NCBI GenBank assembly: GCA_910576895.1
Contig: CAJTJZ010000003.1
Coordinates: forward strand, 67,222 to 131,221
Length of the DNA stretch: 64,000 bases
Source: an uncultured Lachnospiraceae bacterium
Lineage (GTDB): Bacteria > Bacillota > Clostridia > Lachnospirales > Lachnospiraceae
Direction: 5' to 3'
In this document: in pieces, positions 53,545 to 63,061 of the stretch
Layout of the letters: the number at the start of each line of letters is the position of its first letter
How positions within the stretch are numbered: the stretch's first letter is position 1
Notes under the pieces: model-generated
What the model saw: the letters and a program-made list of their open reading frames with translations, nothing else
The model's database searches: none
Told to the model about the DNA's origin: nothing
Made by a program: the position numbers and the translations under genes

Positions 53545-55500
53545 ATGGGAAAATATCAAACATTAGCAAAAGAGATCGTGAAAAATGTTGGTGGCAAAGA
53601 TAATGTAATCGGGCTTATTCATTGTATTACAAGGCTTCGTTTTACATTGAAGGATGAAAGTATTGCAAGGGATCAAGTATTGAAGGATATGGAAGGTGTT
53701 GTAACCGTTATGAAAAGTGGCGGACAATATCAAGTAGTTATCGGAAACCATGTACCAGAGGTATTTGAAGATGTGATGCAATTGCTTGATTTAAAAGAAG
53801 AAACAAATGCATCTGAAAGTAAAAAATCTGAAAAAATTTTGGATAGAGCGATTGATATGGTATCCGGAATTTTTCAACCAATTCTTAGCATTATGGCAGC
53901 TTGTGGTATGTTAAAAGGATTAAATACACTGCTTGTAACGCTTGAGCTTTATAGTGCAGATTGTGGCGGTTATTTCATTATTAATGCGGCAGGAGATGCA
54001 TTATTTACCTTTTTACCATTATTTCTAGGATATACAGCAGCGAAAAAATTTCAGTTAAAGCCAATGCTTGGACTCGCAGTTGGAGCTGCTATGTGCTATC
54101 CGGGGATACAGGCAGGAACTTTATCAGCAGGAGCAGAACCGTTATATTATCTATTGGATAATACGATGTTCCGATCACCAGTATATATTGATTTTTTTGG
54201 GATTCCAATTATTTCCGTAGATTATACTGGAACAGTGATACCAGTAATTCTTGCTGTATGGTTTGCATCAAAATGTGAAAAATTATTTAGTAAATTTATA
54301 CCAGATTTAGTGAAGTTTTTCTTTGTTCCTATGTTGACATTACTTGTAGCAATTCCAGTGTCTGTAATATTTTTAGGGCCAGCCGCAACGTTTGGTTCTA
54401 CATTGATTTCAGAATTTACACTGGCAATTCGGAACATCAGTCCAATGATAGCAGGGGGAATTGTAGGACTAACTTGGCAGATATTAGTTATTTTTGGTAT
54501 GCATTGGGGCTTTATACCAGTTTATATCAATAATGTACAGACACTAGGATATGATAATGTGATGATGCCATTCTTTGCTTGTACATTTGCAACTTCAGCA
54601 GTAGTTCTTGCGATTTTTTTCAAAACAAAAGACAAAAAATTAAAAGAGATGGCAATTCCAAATTTTATTTCTGGAATTTTTGGTGTAACAGAGCCAGCAA
54701 TCTATGGTATTTTACTGCCTTTAAAGAAGCCTTTTATGATTAGTTGTATTGCAGGAGGTATTGGAGGTGCTTTTTATGGATTTTGCAATTTTAGAAAATT
54801 TATTTTAGGTGGTATGGGAATATTTGAATTACCAAATATGATGAATCCAGATGGAAGTATGGGAAATATTTTAGTAGCATTTGCAGGAATTGCTATTTCA
54901 ATGGTAGCTGGTTTTGTACTTACAATGATTTTCTATAAAGAGAAAGATATTGCAGAAGAAACAGATAAAGCAACAGAAAAAGAAATAGAAAAAGCAACAG
55001 AACAGATAGAAAAACAGGAAAATGGTACAGTAGGAGAGATTAAGATTTATAGTCCTCTAAAGGGAAAAACAATAAAATTGGAAGATGTGGAAGATGAGGC
55101 TTTTTCATCAGGAATGCTTGGAAAAGGAATGGCTATTTTACCAGAAGATGGTGTATTATATGCACCTATGGATGGAACAATATCGGTATTTTTTCCAACA
55201 GGTCATGCAATTGGTATGACAGGAGATAACGGAGTTGAATTACTGATGCATGTAGGAATGGATACAGTACAGTTAGAAGGAAAAGGATTTCAACCTTTTG
55301 TAGCGGAAGGTGATAAAGTAAAAAAAGGACAAAAACTTTTAGAATTTGATAGAAAACTAATAAAAGAAGCAGGATATTCATTAGTGACACCTATTTTAGT
55401 AACCAATGTTGAAGAAATTGGAAGGGTAGTCCCTGCTATAGAAGATGCAAAGCAGATACAAATAGGAGAAGAATTGATTACAGTAGAAATGGAGATATAA
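53545..55500 (+). CDS. bglP: PTS beta-glucoside transporter, EIIBCA
   Basis: 651 residues, AAGGAGG ahead. Domain order B-C-A: EIIB with the phosphocysteine in IGLIHCITRLRF (Cys about 28), a membrane EIIC of about ten helices (residues 95-460) with the sugar-binding region GVTEPAIYGILLPLKKPF, a Glu/Lys-rich linker, and EIIA with the phospho-His in GVELLMHVGMDTVQLEG (about 573). It imports and phosphorylates beta-glucosides (or a related disaccharide) with PEP as donor. The next gene cleaves the product. Confidence 0.93.
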   Translation: MGKYQTLAKEIVKNVGGKDNVIGLIHCITRLRFTLKDESIARDQVLKDMEGVVTVMKSGGQYQVVIGNHVPEVFEDVMQLLDLKEETNASESKKSEKILDRAIDMVSGIFQPILSIMAACGMLKGLNTLLVTLELYSADCGGYFIINAAGDALFTFLPLFLGYTAAKKFQLKPMLGLAVGAAMCYPGIQAGTLSAGAEPLYYLLDNTMFRSPVYIDFFGIPIISVDYTGTVIPVILAVWFASKCEKLFSKFIPDLVKFFFVPMLTLLVAIPVSVIFLGPAATFGSTLISEFTLAIRNISPMIAGGIVGLTWQILVIFGMHWGFIPVYINNVQTLGYDNVMMPFFACTFATSAVVLAIFFKTKDKKLKEMAIPNFISGIFGVTEPAIYGILLPLKKPFMISCIAGGIGGAFYGFCNFRKFILGGMGIFELPNMMNPDGSMGNILVAFAGIAISMVAGFVLTMIFYKEKDIAEETDKATEKEIEKATEQIEKQENGTVGEIKIYSPLKGKTIKLEDVEDEAFSSGMLGKGMAILPEDGVLYAPMDGTISVFFPTGHAIGMTGDNGVELLMHVGMDTVQLEGKGFQPFVAEGDKVKKGQKLLEFDRKLIKEAGYSLVTPILVTNVEEIGRVVPAIEDAKQIQIGEELITVEMEI

Positions 55501-55558
55501 AAAGTGTTATTTGGACATAAATGGATCTTATATGGCAGAAGAAAAGGGAGGAAAAATC

Positions 55559-56974
55559 ATGAAAAAGGATTTTTTATGGGGTGGTGCTACGGCAGCAAAC
55601 CAGTGTGAAGGTGGCTGGAAAGAAGGTGGGCGAGGTATGGCAATTGTAGACGTTATTCCTCATGGTGCTGATCGTATGCCAGTGATGAAAGGTATTTTAG
55701 ATTATCAGAAATTGCCAGAAAATTCGGAATATCCTAGTAGAGAAGCGATTGATATGTATGGACATTATAAAGAAGATATTGCATTATTTGCAGAGATGGG
55801 ATTTAAATGTTATCGTTTTTCCTTTTCATGGTCTCGAATTTTTCCTACAGGAGAGGAAATAGAGCCAAATCAAGAGGGATTACAGTTTTATGATAATTTT
55901 GTAAATGAATTATTGAAATATGGAATTGAACCAATTGTAACACTTTGTCATTTTGATGCACCTCTTGCTCTTGTAGAAAAATATGGTTCTTGGAAAAGTC
56001 GGAAGATGATAGAATTTTTTTTAAGATATTGTAAAGTAGTTTTTGAACATTTCAAAGGTAAAATTCGATATTGGATTACTTTTAATGAAATCAATATGCT
56101 AATGCATTTGCCTTTTATGGGAGCTGGCATTTGTTTTAGACAAGGAGAGAATGAGTTACAAGTAAAGTATCAAGCGGCTCATCATGAATTAGTTGCATCG
56201 GCAATGGCAGTAAAGTTAGCTCATGAAATCAGTCCAGATTTTCAGGTAGGCTGTATGTTGGCAGCAGGAAGCGTATATCCTTATAGTTGTAATCCAGAGG
56301 ATGTTTGGGAAAGTATGAAAAAAGATAGAGAAAATTATTTTTTCATTGATGTGCAGGTTCGAGGCGAGTATCCATCCTATGCAAAAAAGTATTTAAGACA
56401 ACAAAATATCCAGCTTGAAATGCAAAAAGAAGATGCAAAAATTTTGAAAGAAAATCCCGTAGATTTTATTTCTTTATCTTATTATAATAGTCGCTGTGTA
56501 CGAGCAGATGGTCAAGGAGAGATTGCTAAAGGTAATGTTTTTGCTTCAGCAAAGAATCCTTATTTGGAATGTAGCCAGTGGGGATGGCCTATTGATCCAT
56601 TGGGCTTTCGTGTCACTTTAAATGCATTGTATGATCGTTACCAGAAGCCATTATTTGTAGTAGAAAATGGACTTGGTGCAGCAGATGTGCTGGAAGCAGA
56701 TGAAACAATTCATGATGATTATCGGATTGCGTATTTAAGTTCTCATATTCGGGCAATGATAGCGGCAATAGAGGAAGATGGTGTAGATTTGATTGGTTAT
56801 ACACCTTGGGGATGCGTGGATTTAATTAGTGCAACCACAGGGGAGATGTCTAAACGTTATGGTTTTATTTATGTAGATAAAAATGATGATGGGAAGGGGA
56901 CGTTGAAACGTCTACGGAAAAAATCTTTTGGCTGGTATCAAAAAGTAATTGCCTCAAATGGGAAAAATCTTTAA
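55559..56974 (+). CDS. bglA: 6-phospho-beta-glucosidase, GH1
   Basis: 471 residues from ATG 55559 with GGGAGG seven bases ahead. FLWGGATAANQCEGGWKEGG is the GH1 start; the acid/base Glu is in RYWITFNEINMLMH and the nucleophile Glu in PLFVVENGLGAAD. The C-terminal STTGEMSKRYGFIYVD-like loop (here SATTGEMSKRYGFIYVDK) with Ser, Lys and Tyr is the phosphate-binding signature separating 6-phospho-glucosidases from plain beta-glucosidases. It hydrolyses the phosphorylated sugar delivered by the upstream PTS permease, with which it is cotranscribed. Confidence 0.92.
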   Translation: MKKDFLWGGATAANQCEGGWKEGGRGMAIVDVIPHGADRMPVMKGILDYQKLPENSEYPSREAIDMYGHYKEDIALFAEMGFKCYRFSFSWSRIFPTGEEIEPNQEGLQFYDNFVNELLKYGIEPIVTLCHFDAPLALVEKYGSWKSRKMIEFFLRYCKVVFEHFKGKIRYWITFNEINMLMHLPFMGAGICFRQGENELQVKYQAAHHELVASAMAVKLAHEISPDFQVGCMLAAGSVYPYSCNPEDVWESMKKDRENYFFIDVQVRGEYPSYAKKYLRQQNIQLEMQKEDAKILKENPVDFISLSYYNSRCVRADGQGEIAKGNVFASAKNPYLECSQWGWPIDPLGFRVTLNALYDRYQKPLFVVENGLGAADVLEADETIHDDYRIAYLSSHIRAMIAAIEEDGVDLIGYTPWGCVDLISATTGEMSKRYGFIYVDKNDDGKGTLKRLRKKSFGWYQKVIASNGKNL

Positions 56975-57046
56975 TATAGAAAGTGCTTTTACTATGATAA
57001 TCTGTTTTATGATTTAAAAGCAAGAATAAGTTATGGTTTATAAGCA

Positions 57047-57103
57047 TAAATAAAGAAAAAGTGGGAGACTTCTTTTGAAAGTTTTCCATTTTTTCTTTAT
57101 TTA
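57047..57103 (+). terminator. Terminator of PTS operon
   Basis: AAATAAAGAAAAAGTGG pairs with CCATTTTTTCTTTATTT around a 20-base loop; the right arm itself supplies the T-run. The rest of the 300-base gap holds no feature. Confidence 0.75.
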
Positions 57104-57277
57104 ATAAGAAATTTCTCAAAGTTTTCTATTGGCAGCTTCCTTCGGAAACTGCAAAGCTTGTAATTTATTATTTAAATGGTTTTTAGAAAATCAAAGGATA
57201 TGATTGACAAAACATCATATGACAAGTACAATAGGAAATTATAGATCGCAGCCATTTTTATAAAAAGGAGGAAATTT

Positions 57278-58582
57278 ATGGACTCGGGCGACATAGTCAG
57301 TTTGTGTATTCTTTTGTTACTATTATTATGTTCTGCATTTTTCTCATCAGCGGAAACAGCATTTATGACGGTAAATAAAATCCGTATGCGTTCTTTAGCA
57401 GAGGAAAATGTCTCAAATGCAGTTACTGTCTGCAAACTGATAGAAGAACCATCCAAATTATTAAGTACAATCTTAATTGGTAATAACATTGTCAATATTT
57501 TAACATCATCGCTTGCTACGGTACTTGCTACACGCCATTTTGGAAGTGCAGCGGTCGGACTTGTTACTGGTGTATTAACTATCATGGTTTTGCTTTTTGG
57601 TGAGATTACACCAAAATCTATGGCTACTTATCATGCAGAAAAAATGGCATTATCTTATGCAAAAGCTATCTATTTCCTGATACGTATTTTAACACCAGTC
57701 ATCTTTATTATTAATAAACTATCACATGGATTATTGATTCTTATGCGAATTGATCCTAATAAGAAGCCAACAACCATGACAGAAAAAGAACTATTAACGA
57801 TTGTAGATGTTAGTCATGAAGAAGGTGTCATTGAAACAGAAGAACATGAAATGATTACAAATGTGGTTGATTTTGGTGATACTTTGGTAAAAGATATTAT
57901 GACACCAAGAGTAGAAGTATGTTGTGTCAAGCAAGATGTTGCTTATCAGGAACTTGTAGAAAAATTTCAAGAAGATAAATATACCCGTCTGCCGGTCTAT
58001 GAAGAATCTATTGATGAAATTGTTGGAATTATTAGTATTAAAGATATCTTTTTTTATAAGCAGGAACATAAAGATGAAGAAGGTTTTTCTATTTTAGAAT
58101 GTATGAGAAAGCCTTATTTTACGTATGAATTTAAGAAAACATCAGAGCTTTTACGAGATATGAAGTTAGAATCTGTTTCTATTGCAATTGTATTAGATGA
58201 ATATGGCAGTATGGTTGGCGTTGTTACTATGGAAGATCTTTTGGAGGAAATTGTTGGAGATATTCGTGATGAATATGATGAAGATGAAGAAGAAGATATT
58301 CAATGCGTTGCGGATGGAGAATATACAGCAAAAGGCAGTATTCGTTTAGAAGATTTTAATGAACTGACAAATATGCAGATTGAATCAAATGATTATGATT
58401 CGATTGCAGGTTATATTATTGAACAATTGGAACATATTCCAGAAGTTGGAGAAACAGTAAAAACAGGAAATGTAACGCTAACAGTGCTTGGAGTAGATAA
58501 ACAGCGTATTGAGGAAGTCGGTATTTCCATTGCACCACCGATAGAGGAAGAAGAATCAAAAGAAAAAGAAGAGGACTCTTAA
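57278..58582 (+). CDS. CNNM/CBS-domain transporter-like protein (HlyC/CorC family)
   Basis: 434 residues, ATG 57278 with AAAGGAGG ahead. Order: DUF21/CNNM membrane domain (residues 1-180, including FFSSAETAFMTVNKIRMR and LFGEITPKSMA), a CBS pair (VKDIMTPRVEVCCVKQD to MVGVVTMEDLLEEIVGDI, about 205-335) and a C-terminal CorC_HlyC domain (YTAKGSIRLEDFNELT). Relatives export or regulate Mg2+ and other divalent ions; the old name hemolysin is not supported by mechanism. The acidic C-terminal tail is typical. Followed 46 bases later by a two-component system. Confidence 0.9.
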   Translation: MDSGDIVSLCILLLLLLCSAFFSSAETAFMTVNKIRMRSLAEENVSNAVTVCKLIEEPSKLLSTILIGNNIVNILTSSLATVLATRHFGSAAVGLVTGVLTIMVLLFGEITPKSMATYHAEKMALSYAKAIYFLIRILTPVIFIINKLSHGLLILMRIDPNKKPTTMTEKELLTIVDVSHEEGVIETEEHEMITNVVDFGDTLVKDIMTPRVEVCCVKQDVAYQELVEKFQEDKYTRLPVYEESIDEIVGIISIKDIFFYKQEHKDEEGFSILECMRKPYFTYEFKKTSELLRDMKLESVSIAIVLDEYGSMVGVVTMEDLLEEIVGDIRDEYDEDEEEDIQCVADGEYTAKGSIRLEDFNELTNMQIESNDYDSIAGYIIEQLEHIPEVGETVKTGNVTLTVLGVDKQRIEEVGISIAPPIEEEESKEKEEDS

Positions 58583-58628
58583 TAAGAAAAGAAAAAGAAT
58601 AAAAAAAGATATAGAAAGGAAGGAAATC

Positions 58629-59297
58629 TTGAAGAAAATCTTAATTATAGAAGATGATAGAGTATTAAGCGATGAAGTAAAAATCTTATTAGATAATCAT
58701 GGATTTGCTTCCTTTCAACTATTTGATTTTTCCGATGTTGTGCAAAAAATTTTAGAACATTCCCCTGATCTTATTCTTTTGGATATTATGCTGCCATCGG
58801 CAAATGGACAATCTATTTTACGAGATTTAAGAAAACAATCCGATATTCCAGTGATTATGCTAACAAGCAGAAATACAGATGTAGATGAAATTATGAGTAT
58901 GACATATGGAGCAGATGATTATATTACAAAACCATACAATCCAACGCTTTTATTACTGCGGATAGAAGCACTTTTAAAACGAGCAGGAAAAAAGGAAAGA
59001 CAAGAAAAGTTAAAATATAAAGAATTAATCATTAATTTGTCAAGAAGTTCTCTTTTTTTTCATGGAGAAGAAATTATTTTATCCCGAAATGAAATTATGA
59101 TTTTTTATTGTTTGTTCAAGCATCAGGGAGAAATTGTATCAAGAGATGATTTAATGGATTTTCTATGGGATTATAATGATTTTGTTGATGACAATACTTT
59201 AACAGTAAATATTAACCGTTTGCGAAAGCGATTAGCAGAGATTGGATTAACAAACATCATACAGACACGAAGAAAACAGGGGTATCTCTTATTATGA
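58629..59297 (+). CDS. Response regulator, BceR/GraR-like
   Basis: 222 residues from TTG 58629, an unusual start supported by AAAGGAAGG ahead and by the exact family N-terminus KKILIIEDDRVLSDEV. Receiver with Asp52 (LILLDIMLPSANG), MLTSR and TKPY, then a winged helix ending IIQTRRKQGYLL. The LPSANGQSILRDLR and tail motifs are those of BceR/VraR regulators that control peptide-antibiotic efflux. Its stop overlaps the kinase start by four bases. Confidence 0.9.
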   Translation: MKKILIIEDDRVLSDEVKILLDNHGFASFQLFDFSDVVQKILEHSPDLILLDIMLPSANGQSILRDLRKQSDIPVIMLTSRNTDVDEIMSMTYGADDYITKPYNPTLLLLRIEALLKRAGKKERQEKLKYKELIINLSRSSLFFHGEEIILSRNEIMIFYCLFKHQGEIVSRDDLMDFLWDYNDFVDDNTLTVNINRLRKRLAEIGLTNIIQTRRKQGYLLL

Positions 59298-60292
59298 ATT
59301 GGTTGTCTTATGCTAAGGATCATAGGGTTCATTTTTTATTAGGATTTCTTTTTTTCTTATTAATGGAGGGAATTTTATTTTTATTTCATGCTTCCCTTGT
59401 TATGCAGATATTTCTTTTTTTTCTTTTATTTCTTATGGTCATTTTTATTATTCTATATGATTATTTTCGGTGTAGAGAATTTTACCTAGATTTTGAAAAG
59501 AAATTAAAGGCATTAGAGGAAAAATATCTTTTGCTTGAAATGATAACAAGACCGTCTTTTTTTGAAGGAAAGCTTTTTTATGATAGCTTACAAGAAATTA
59601 CAAAAGCAATGAATGATGAAATTGAATCTCATATAAGATTAAATGAAGAATTTAAACAATATATTAATACTTGGGTGCATGAGATTAAACTTCCAATTGC
59701 AACAATGAAATTAATTGTGCATAATAATAAAGGAGAATTTTCAAGAAAACTACAAACACAAATCAAAAGAATTGATAATGATGTGGAACAAGTACTTTAT
59801 TATATTCGTAGCGAAGTACCAGAAAAGGATTATCGGATTCAAAAATATCCGTTAAAACCTATGATTGATCTTGTCATTAGAGAAAATAAAGATAGCCTAA
59901 TTTTAGAACATTTTTCTATAGAAAATAAAGTTTCTACTATAGAGGTTTTAACGGATAAAAAATGGTTTTTGTTTATTTTAGAACAAATCATAAGTAATGC
60001 AATAAAATATGCAAAGGATACGAAAAGAAGCATTTTATTTTACACACAAGTTTTAGAAAAAGATATGGTAAAACTAATTATAGAAGATCATGGAATTGGT
60101 ATTCAAAAAGGCGATCTTCCAAGAATATTTGAAAAGTCATTTACAGGAAAAAATGGGCATAACTTGCAATATTCTACAGGAATGGGGTTATATCTATGTA
60201 AAAAAATGTGTATGGAACTTGGGCATAGCTTAGAAGCAGAATCAGAATATGGCAGCTATACAAAAATTTCTATTGTAATGAAAAAAGTTTAA
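59294..60292 (+). CDS. Intramembrane-sensing histidine kinase, BceS/GraS-like
   Basis: 332 residues. Two N-terminal helices (HFLLGFLFFLLMEGILFLF and MQIFLFFLLFLMVIFIILY) separated by only a few residues, no sensor domain, then HisKA-like region with His129 (TWVHEIKLPIATMKL) and HATPase (IISNAIKYAK, DHGIGI, STGMGLYLCKKM). BceS-type kinases detect antimicrobial peptides through a BceAB transporter. No such transporter gene is in this window next to it; the downstream gene is on the other strand. Confidence 0.88.
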   Translation: MNWLSYAKDHRVHFLLGFLFFLLMEGILFLFHASLVMQIFLFFLLFLMVIFIILYDYFRCREFYLDFEKKLKALEEKYLLLEMITRPSFFEGKLFYDSLQEITKAMNDEIESHIRLNEEFKQYINTWVHEIKLPIATMKLIVHNNKGEFSRKLQTQIKRIDNDVEQVLYYIRSEVPEKDYRIQKYPLKPMIDLVIRENKDSLILEHFSIENKVSTIEVLTDKKWFLFILEQIISNAIKYAKDTKRSILFYTQVLEKDMVKLIIEDHGIGIQKGDLPRIFEKSFTGKNGHNLQYSTGMGLYLCKKMCMELGHSLEAESEYGSYTKISIVMKKV

Positions 60293-60308
60293 GTTATGTT
60301 ATAATTTC

Positions 60309-62489
60309 TTATGATTTTTCATTTACATAAAGTTTTACTCTATTTTCTATTAGTGCAATTACATCTTCCATTGTTTTATCACCTGAAAAATAATTTTTTG
60401 CTTCTTCTTCTATAATTTTTATGATATCTTCTTCTCTGGAAACAGAAAAATTAATATGATCTACATTATTTATTAATTTTCTTATTGTTTTTTCCTGTTG
60501 TTTTGTCATTGCACGATAATTAACAGTAATTCCATTTCTATTTTCTGAACCACGAGAAGCAGGAATTGTAATTCCATCATCTATATAGGATTTTTCTGCA
60601 GCATCATATTCCAATTTTTTTTCCATAACATCTTTTCTTGTTGGAAATGGTTTATACTTTGTCAATATAGCGTCTTTTTGATATTGATATGTCCAAAATG
60701 TTCTTAAAAATTCATAAGCAGCTTTTTTATGAGGAGAATTTGCTGTAATCGCCAATAACATATCATGATCTACAATCGCACTGATTCCTGTACCTGTTTC
60801 TGAAGGCCAACCAATGACTTCCATAGAGTCAAGGACACCATTGTAAAAAGCATAGTTTTTATAATAGGACATAAAGACATTTGTTAATAAAACTGTTCCC
60901 GCTTGCGTCTGTTCCATAATTTTAAAACCATCTGTTTCTGTTAATGCTGATTTTTTGGAACATTTTAAAAGCATTTTAAAGGAATCATTATTAAAATTAA
61001 TCGTTGCATTGTTCCAATTAATAAATTGATTCATCATAGAACGACATAAATATTCAAGAACTCCTTCTTGCCCTAAATAAGCAATCACCGTTTCTTGCTT
61101 TTCTAAATTTTCATATAACTCATAAAATTCTTCCATTCCCCAGTTTTCCCGTTCATGAATTACCTGTTTATTTCCTGCTAAAAAAAGAATACTAAAAAAA
61201 TCAGGAATAAAATAAAGTTTACCTTCTATTTTACAAGCTTCTAAAATATTTGGGAGAAAATCGTCAATAGAAAGTTCCTTATCTTGTTCTAAATATTCAG
61301 ATAATTCTAATAAAATTCCTTTTTTTGCATAGTTTTCAATATTAAGGTTAGAAAAGTTAATAATATCTGGAACATGATTTGTAATAATATCTTGATTTAA
61401 TGCTTCTGCTGGTTGTTCTTTTTGAGAATAATCATTTACAATAAGTTTTATATTTTTGCTTTTTCGATTAAAATCTAAAACGGATTCTATTAAACTGCTT
61501 TCTTCTGCAATTGTTGCTATCACTACCGTTTCTTTATTTTCTTTATTGGCAGTTTTATTTAAAAGAAATGCTTCTGGCTGTTCATTTTCAGAAGAAATTA
61601 CAAAAAAGGCATCGGAATCTTTTGATAAAAGTTGTTGAATTTCCATTCCATTAAAATCGCAAGAAAGCCAGTTAAAAATTTCATCAACAGTTTCCGTTTT
61701 TAAAGAATATCCATAAACATTTCTTATATCCATAATATAAAAATCATAGGAATTATCATTACTTTCAACTAATTGAATATTACCATAAGGAATGATTTCC
61801 GTATTATAATATTGAGGTTCTAGCTGTTCTCCAAATTTGCTGTTTTTAATTGCTGTTTTCTTATATTCATAAATTTTCAATTTTTCATTATTTGCAGTGA
61901 AAAAAGTTAAAAAAATACTTTCTTCTTTTATAAGAATAGAGTCAATTTGAAACCCGATTCCATTAAGTTTTATTTTGCTTTTTAAAATTCCGTCTTTTGT
62001 AAAATAAAAAAGTTCTTCAGAATTTGCTGCATAGACTCCCCCATTTTCATCAAATTGTTGCACTGCAGTCCATGGAATTGTTTCCTTTTTTTCTGTTTGC
62101 AAAGGAATTTCTTTTTTCTTATTTCCATTATTATCTATAATAAATATTTCCATTTCATTATTATTTTTAATTAAGATATGATATCCGTTTTTTCCCCTAT
62201 AGAAGTCAGCGATATCTCCTGATATTATATTGTCAAGTTTCATATTTTTGTTAATAGAGCCATCATTATTTAAAATAGAAATATTTTTTTTCATCTTTTC
62301 TGTGCCAAGAAGATATATGTTATTTTTATCAGAAGTTACCGTTTCTACCTTAAAATTATTATCTACTGTAATTTTTTGCTTTGTATATTCCATCTGTGTT
62401 GTTTCTGTTCCCTTTGTTTGTCTTTCACAGCCAGATATTAAAATTGCTATACTAATAATTAAAAAAATTTTTAATAAAATCTTTTTCAT
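60309..62489 (-). CDS. Solute-binding lipoprotein with N-terminal propeller-like domain
   Basis: 726 residues on the minus strand with GGAGG ahead. Signal peptide with lipobox LISGC. Residues about 40-310 look like a beta-propeller-type region (repeated short strands, NNIYLLGTEKMK, GGVYAANSEELFYFTKDG). The second half (from about 325, ETVVIATIAEESSLIESVLDFNRKSKNIKLIVNDYS) is an extracellular solute-binding protein family 1 domain, ending with PASRGSENRNGITVNYRAM. The double build occurs in Lachnospiraceae sugar-binding proteins. No permease genes are adjacent, so it may serve a transporter elsewhere or act as a sensor. Confidence 0.8.
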   Translation of the reverse strand: MKKILLKIFLIISIAILISGCERQTKGTETTQMEYTKQKITVDNNFKVETVTSDKNNIYLLGTEKMKKNISILNNDGSINKNMKLDNIISGDIADFYRGKNGYHILIKNNNEMEIFIIDNNGNKKKEIPLQTEKKETIPWTAVQQFDENGGVYAANSEELFYFTKDGILKSKIKLNGIGFQIDSILIKEESIFLTFFTANNEKLKIYEYKKTAIKNSKFGEQLEPQYYNTEIIPYGNIQLVESNDNSYDFYIMDIRNVYGYSLKTETVDEIFNWLSCDFNGMEIQQLLSKDSDAFFVISSENEQPEAFLLNKTANKENKETVVIATIAEESSLIESVLDFNRKSKNIKLIVNDYSQKEQPAEALNQDIITNHVPDIINFSNLNIENYAKKGILLELSEYLEQDKELSIDDFLPNILEACKIEGKLYFIPDFFSILFLAGNKQVIHERENWGMEEFYELYENLEKQETVIAYLGQEGVLEYLCRSMMNQFINWNNATINFNNDSFKMLLKCSKKSALTETDGFKIMEQTQAGTVLLTNVFMSYYKNYAFYNGVLDSMEVIGWPSETGTGISAIVDHDMLLAITANSPHKKAAYEFLRTFWTYQYQKDAILTKYKPFPTRKDVMEKKLEYDAAEKSYIDDGITIPASRGSENRNGITVNYRAMTKQQEKTIRKLINNVDHINFSVSREEDIIKIIEEEAKNYFSGDKTMEDVIALIENRVKLYVNEKS

Positions 62490-62550
62490 ATAGTTTCCTC
62501 CTTATTATAGTAAAAATTTTTAAATATGAGTTTATTCTTTAGTTTAGAAA

Positions 62551-62621
62551 CTGTTGCATTAAGAAGAACACATATAATGTATAGTAAATTATTATATTTT
62601 GCATTCTTTTTTATGCAACAG
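62551..62621. repeat. 9-bp inverted repeat between minus-strand genes
   Basis: CTGTTGCAT (62551-62559) and ATGCAACAG (62613-62621) enclose 53 AT-rich bases that can pair further. It may be a weak terminator of the gene at 62660. Confidence 0.4.
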
Positions 62622-62659
62622 CATCATTTTTATTATAAATTTATTTGTAAATTAGAAAA

Positions 62660-63061
62660 TTAAACATTCCATGATAATGTTAAAGATACTTCTTTTGTTT
62701 CTTCATTTTGTATAAATATATAAAGCAGTTTGTTTTTAGGAACTGTTATTGGGCAATTCCCTGAAGAGTCTATATGAGAAGCTGCAGCAACTACTTTCCC
62801 ATTTTCTTTGGCATCTTTTACAAGTATTCCTACTTTACCACTAAGTGATGATATATGAAAAAAAATACTCCCTGAAGCAGAGGTACATGCACCTATAAAT
62901 TCAGAACCTTGTGCAGAAAGTGTAAGTATTCTAGTAGCTTCATATGAATTTATTGCTTCCTGAGATTTTGCGGCTGCCTGAGATTTTACGGCTGGATTTC
63001 CAAAAGCGATAGTAGCTGCCATTAATATACATAATTTTTTTATTAATTTTTTATTTTTCAT
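62660..63061 (-). CDS. Small secreted protein
   Basis: 133 residues from ATG at 63061, which has AAAGGA about 12 bases ahead; the frame extends upstream to 63085 without a ribosome site. A signal peptide (KKLCILMAATIAFGNPAVKSQAAA) is followed by a short internal repeat (SQAAAKSQEA) and a beta-rich domain (GSIFFHISSLSGKVGILVKD, NKLLYIFIQNEETKEVSLTLSW). No family recognised. It could be a small extracellular or wall-associated protein cotranscribed with the solute-binding lipoprotein downstream. Confidence 0.7.
   Translation of the reverse strand: MKNKKLIKKLCILMAATIAFGNPAVKSQAAAKSQEAINSYEATRILTLSAQGSEFIGACTSASGSIFFHISSLSGKVGILVKDAKENGKVVAAASHIDSSGNCPITVPKNKLLYIFIQNEETKEVSLTLSWNV

Noticed and set aside
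53500..53545. BglG/LicT-type antiterminator leader before the PTS gene
   Set aside because: The leader is about 40 bases and holds no overlapping RAT/terminator hairpins.
57172..57585. Minus-strand frame opposite the start of the CNNM gene
   Set aside because: Antisense of a well-supported membrane protein gene; no ribosome site or domain.
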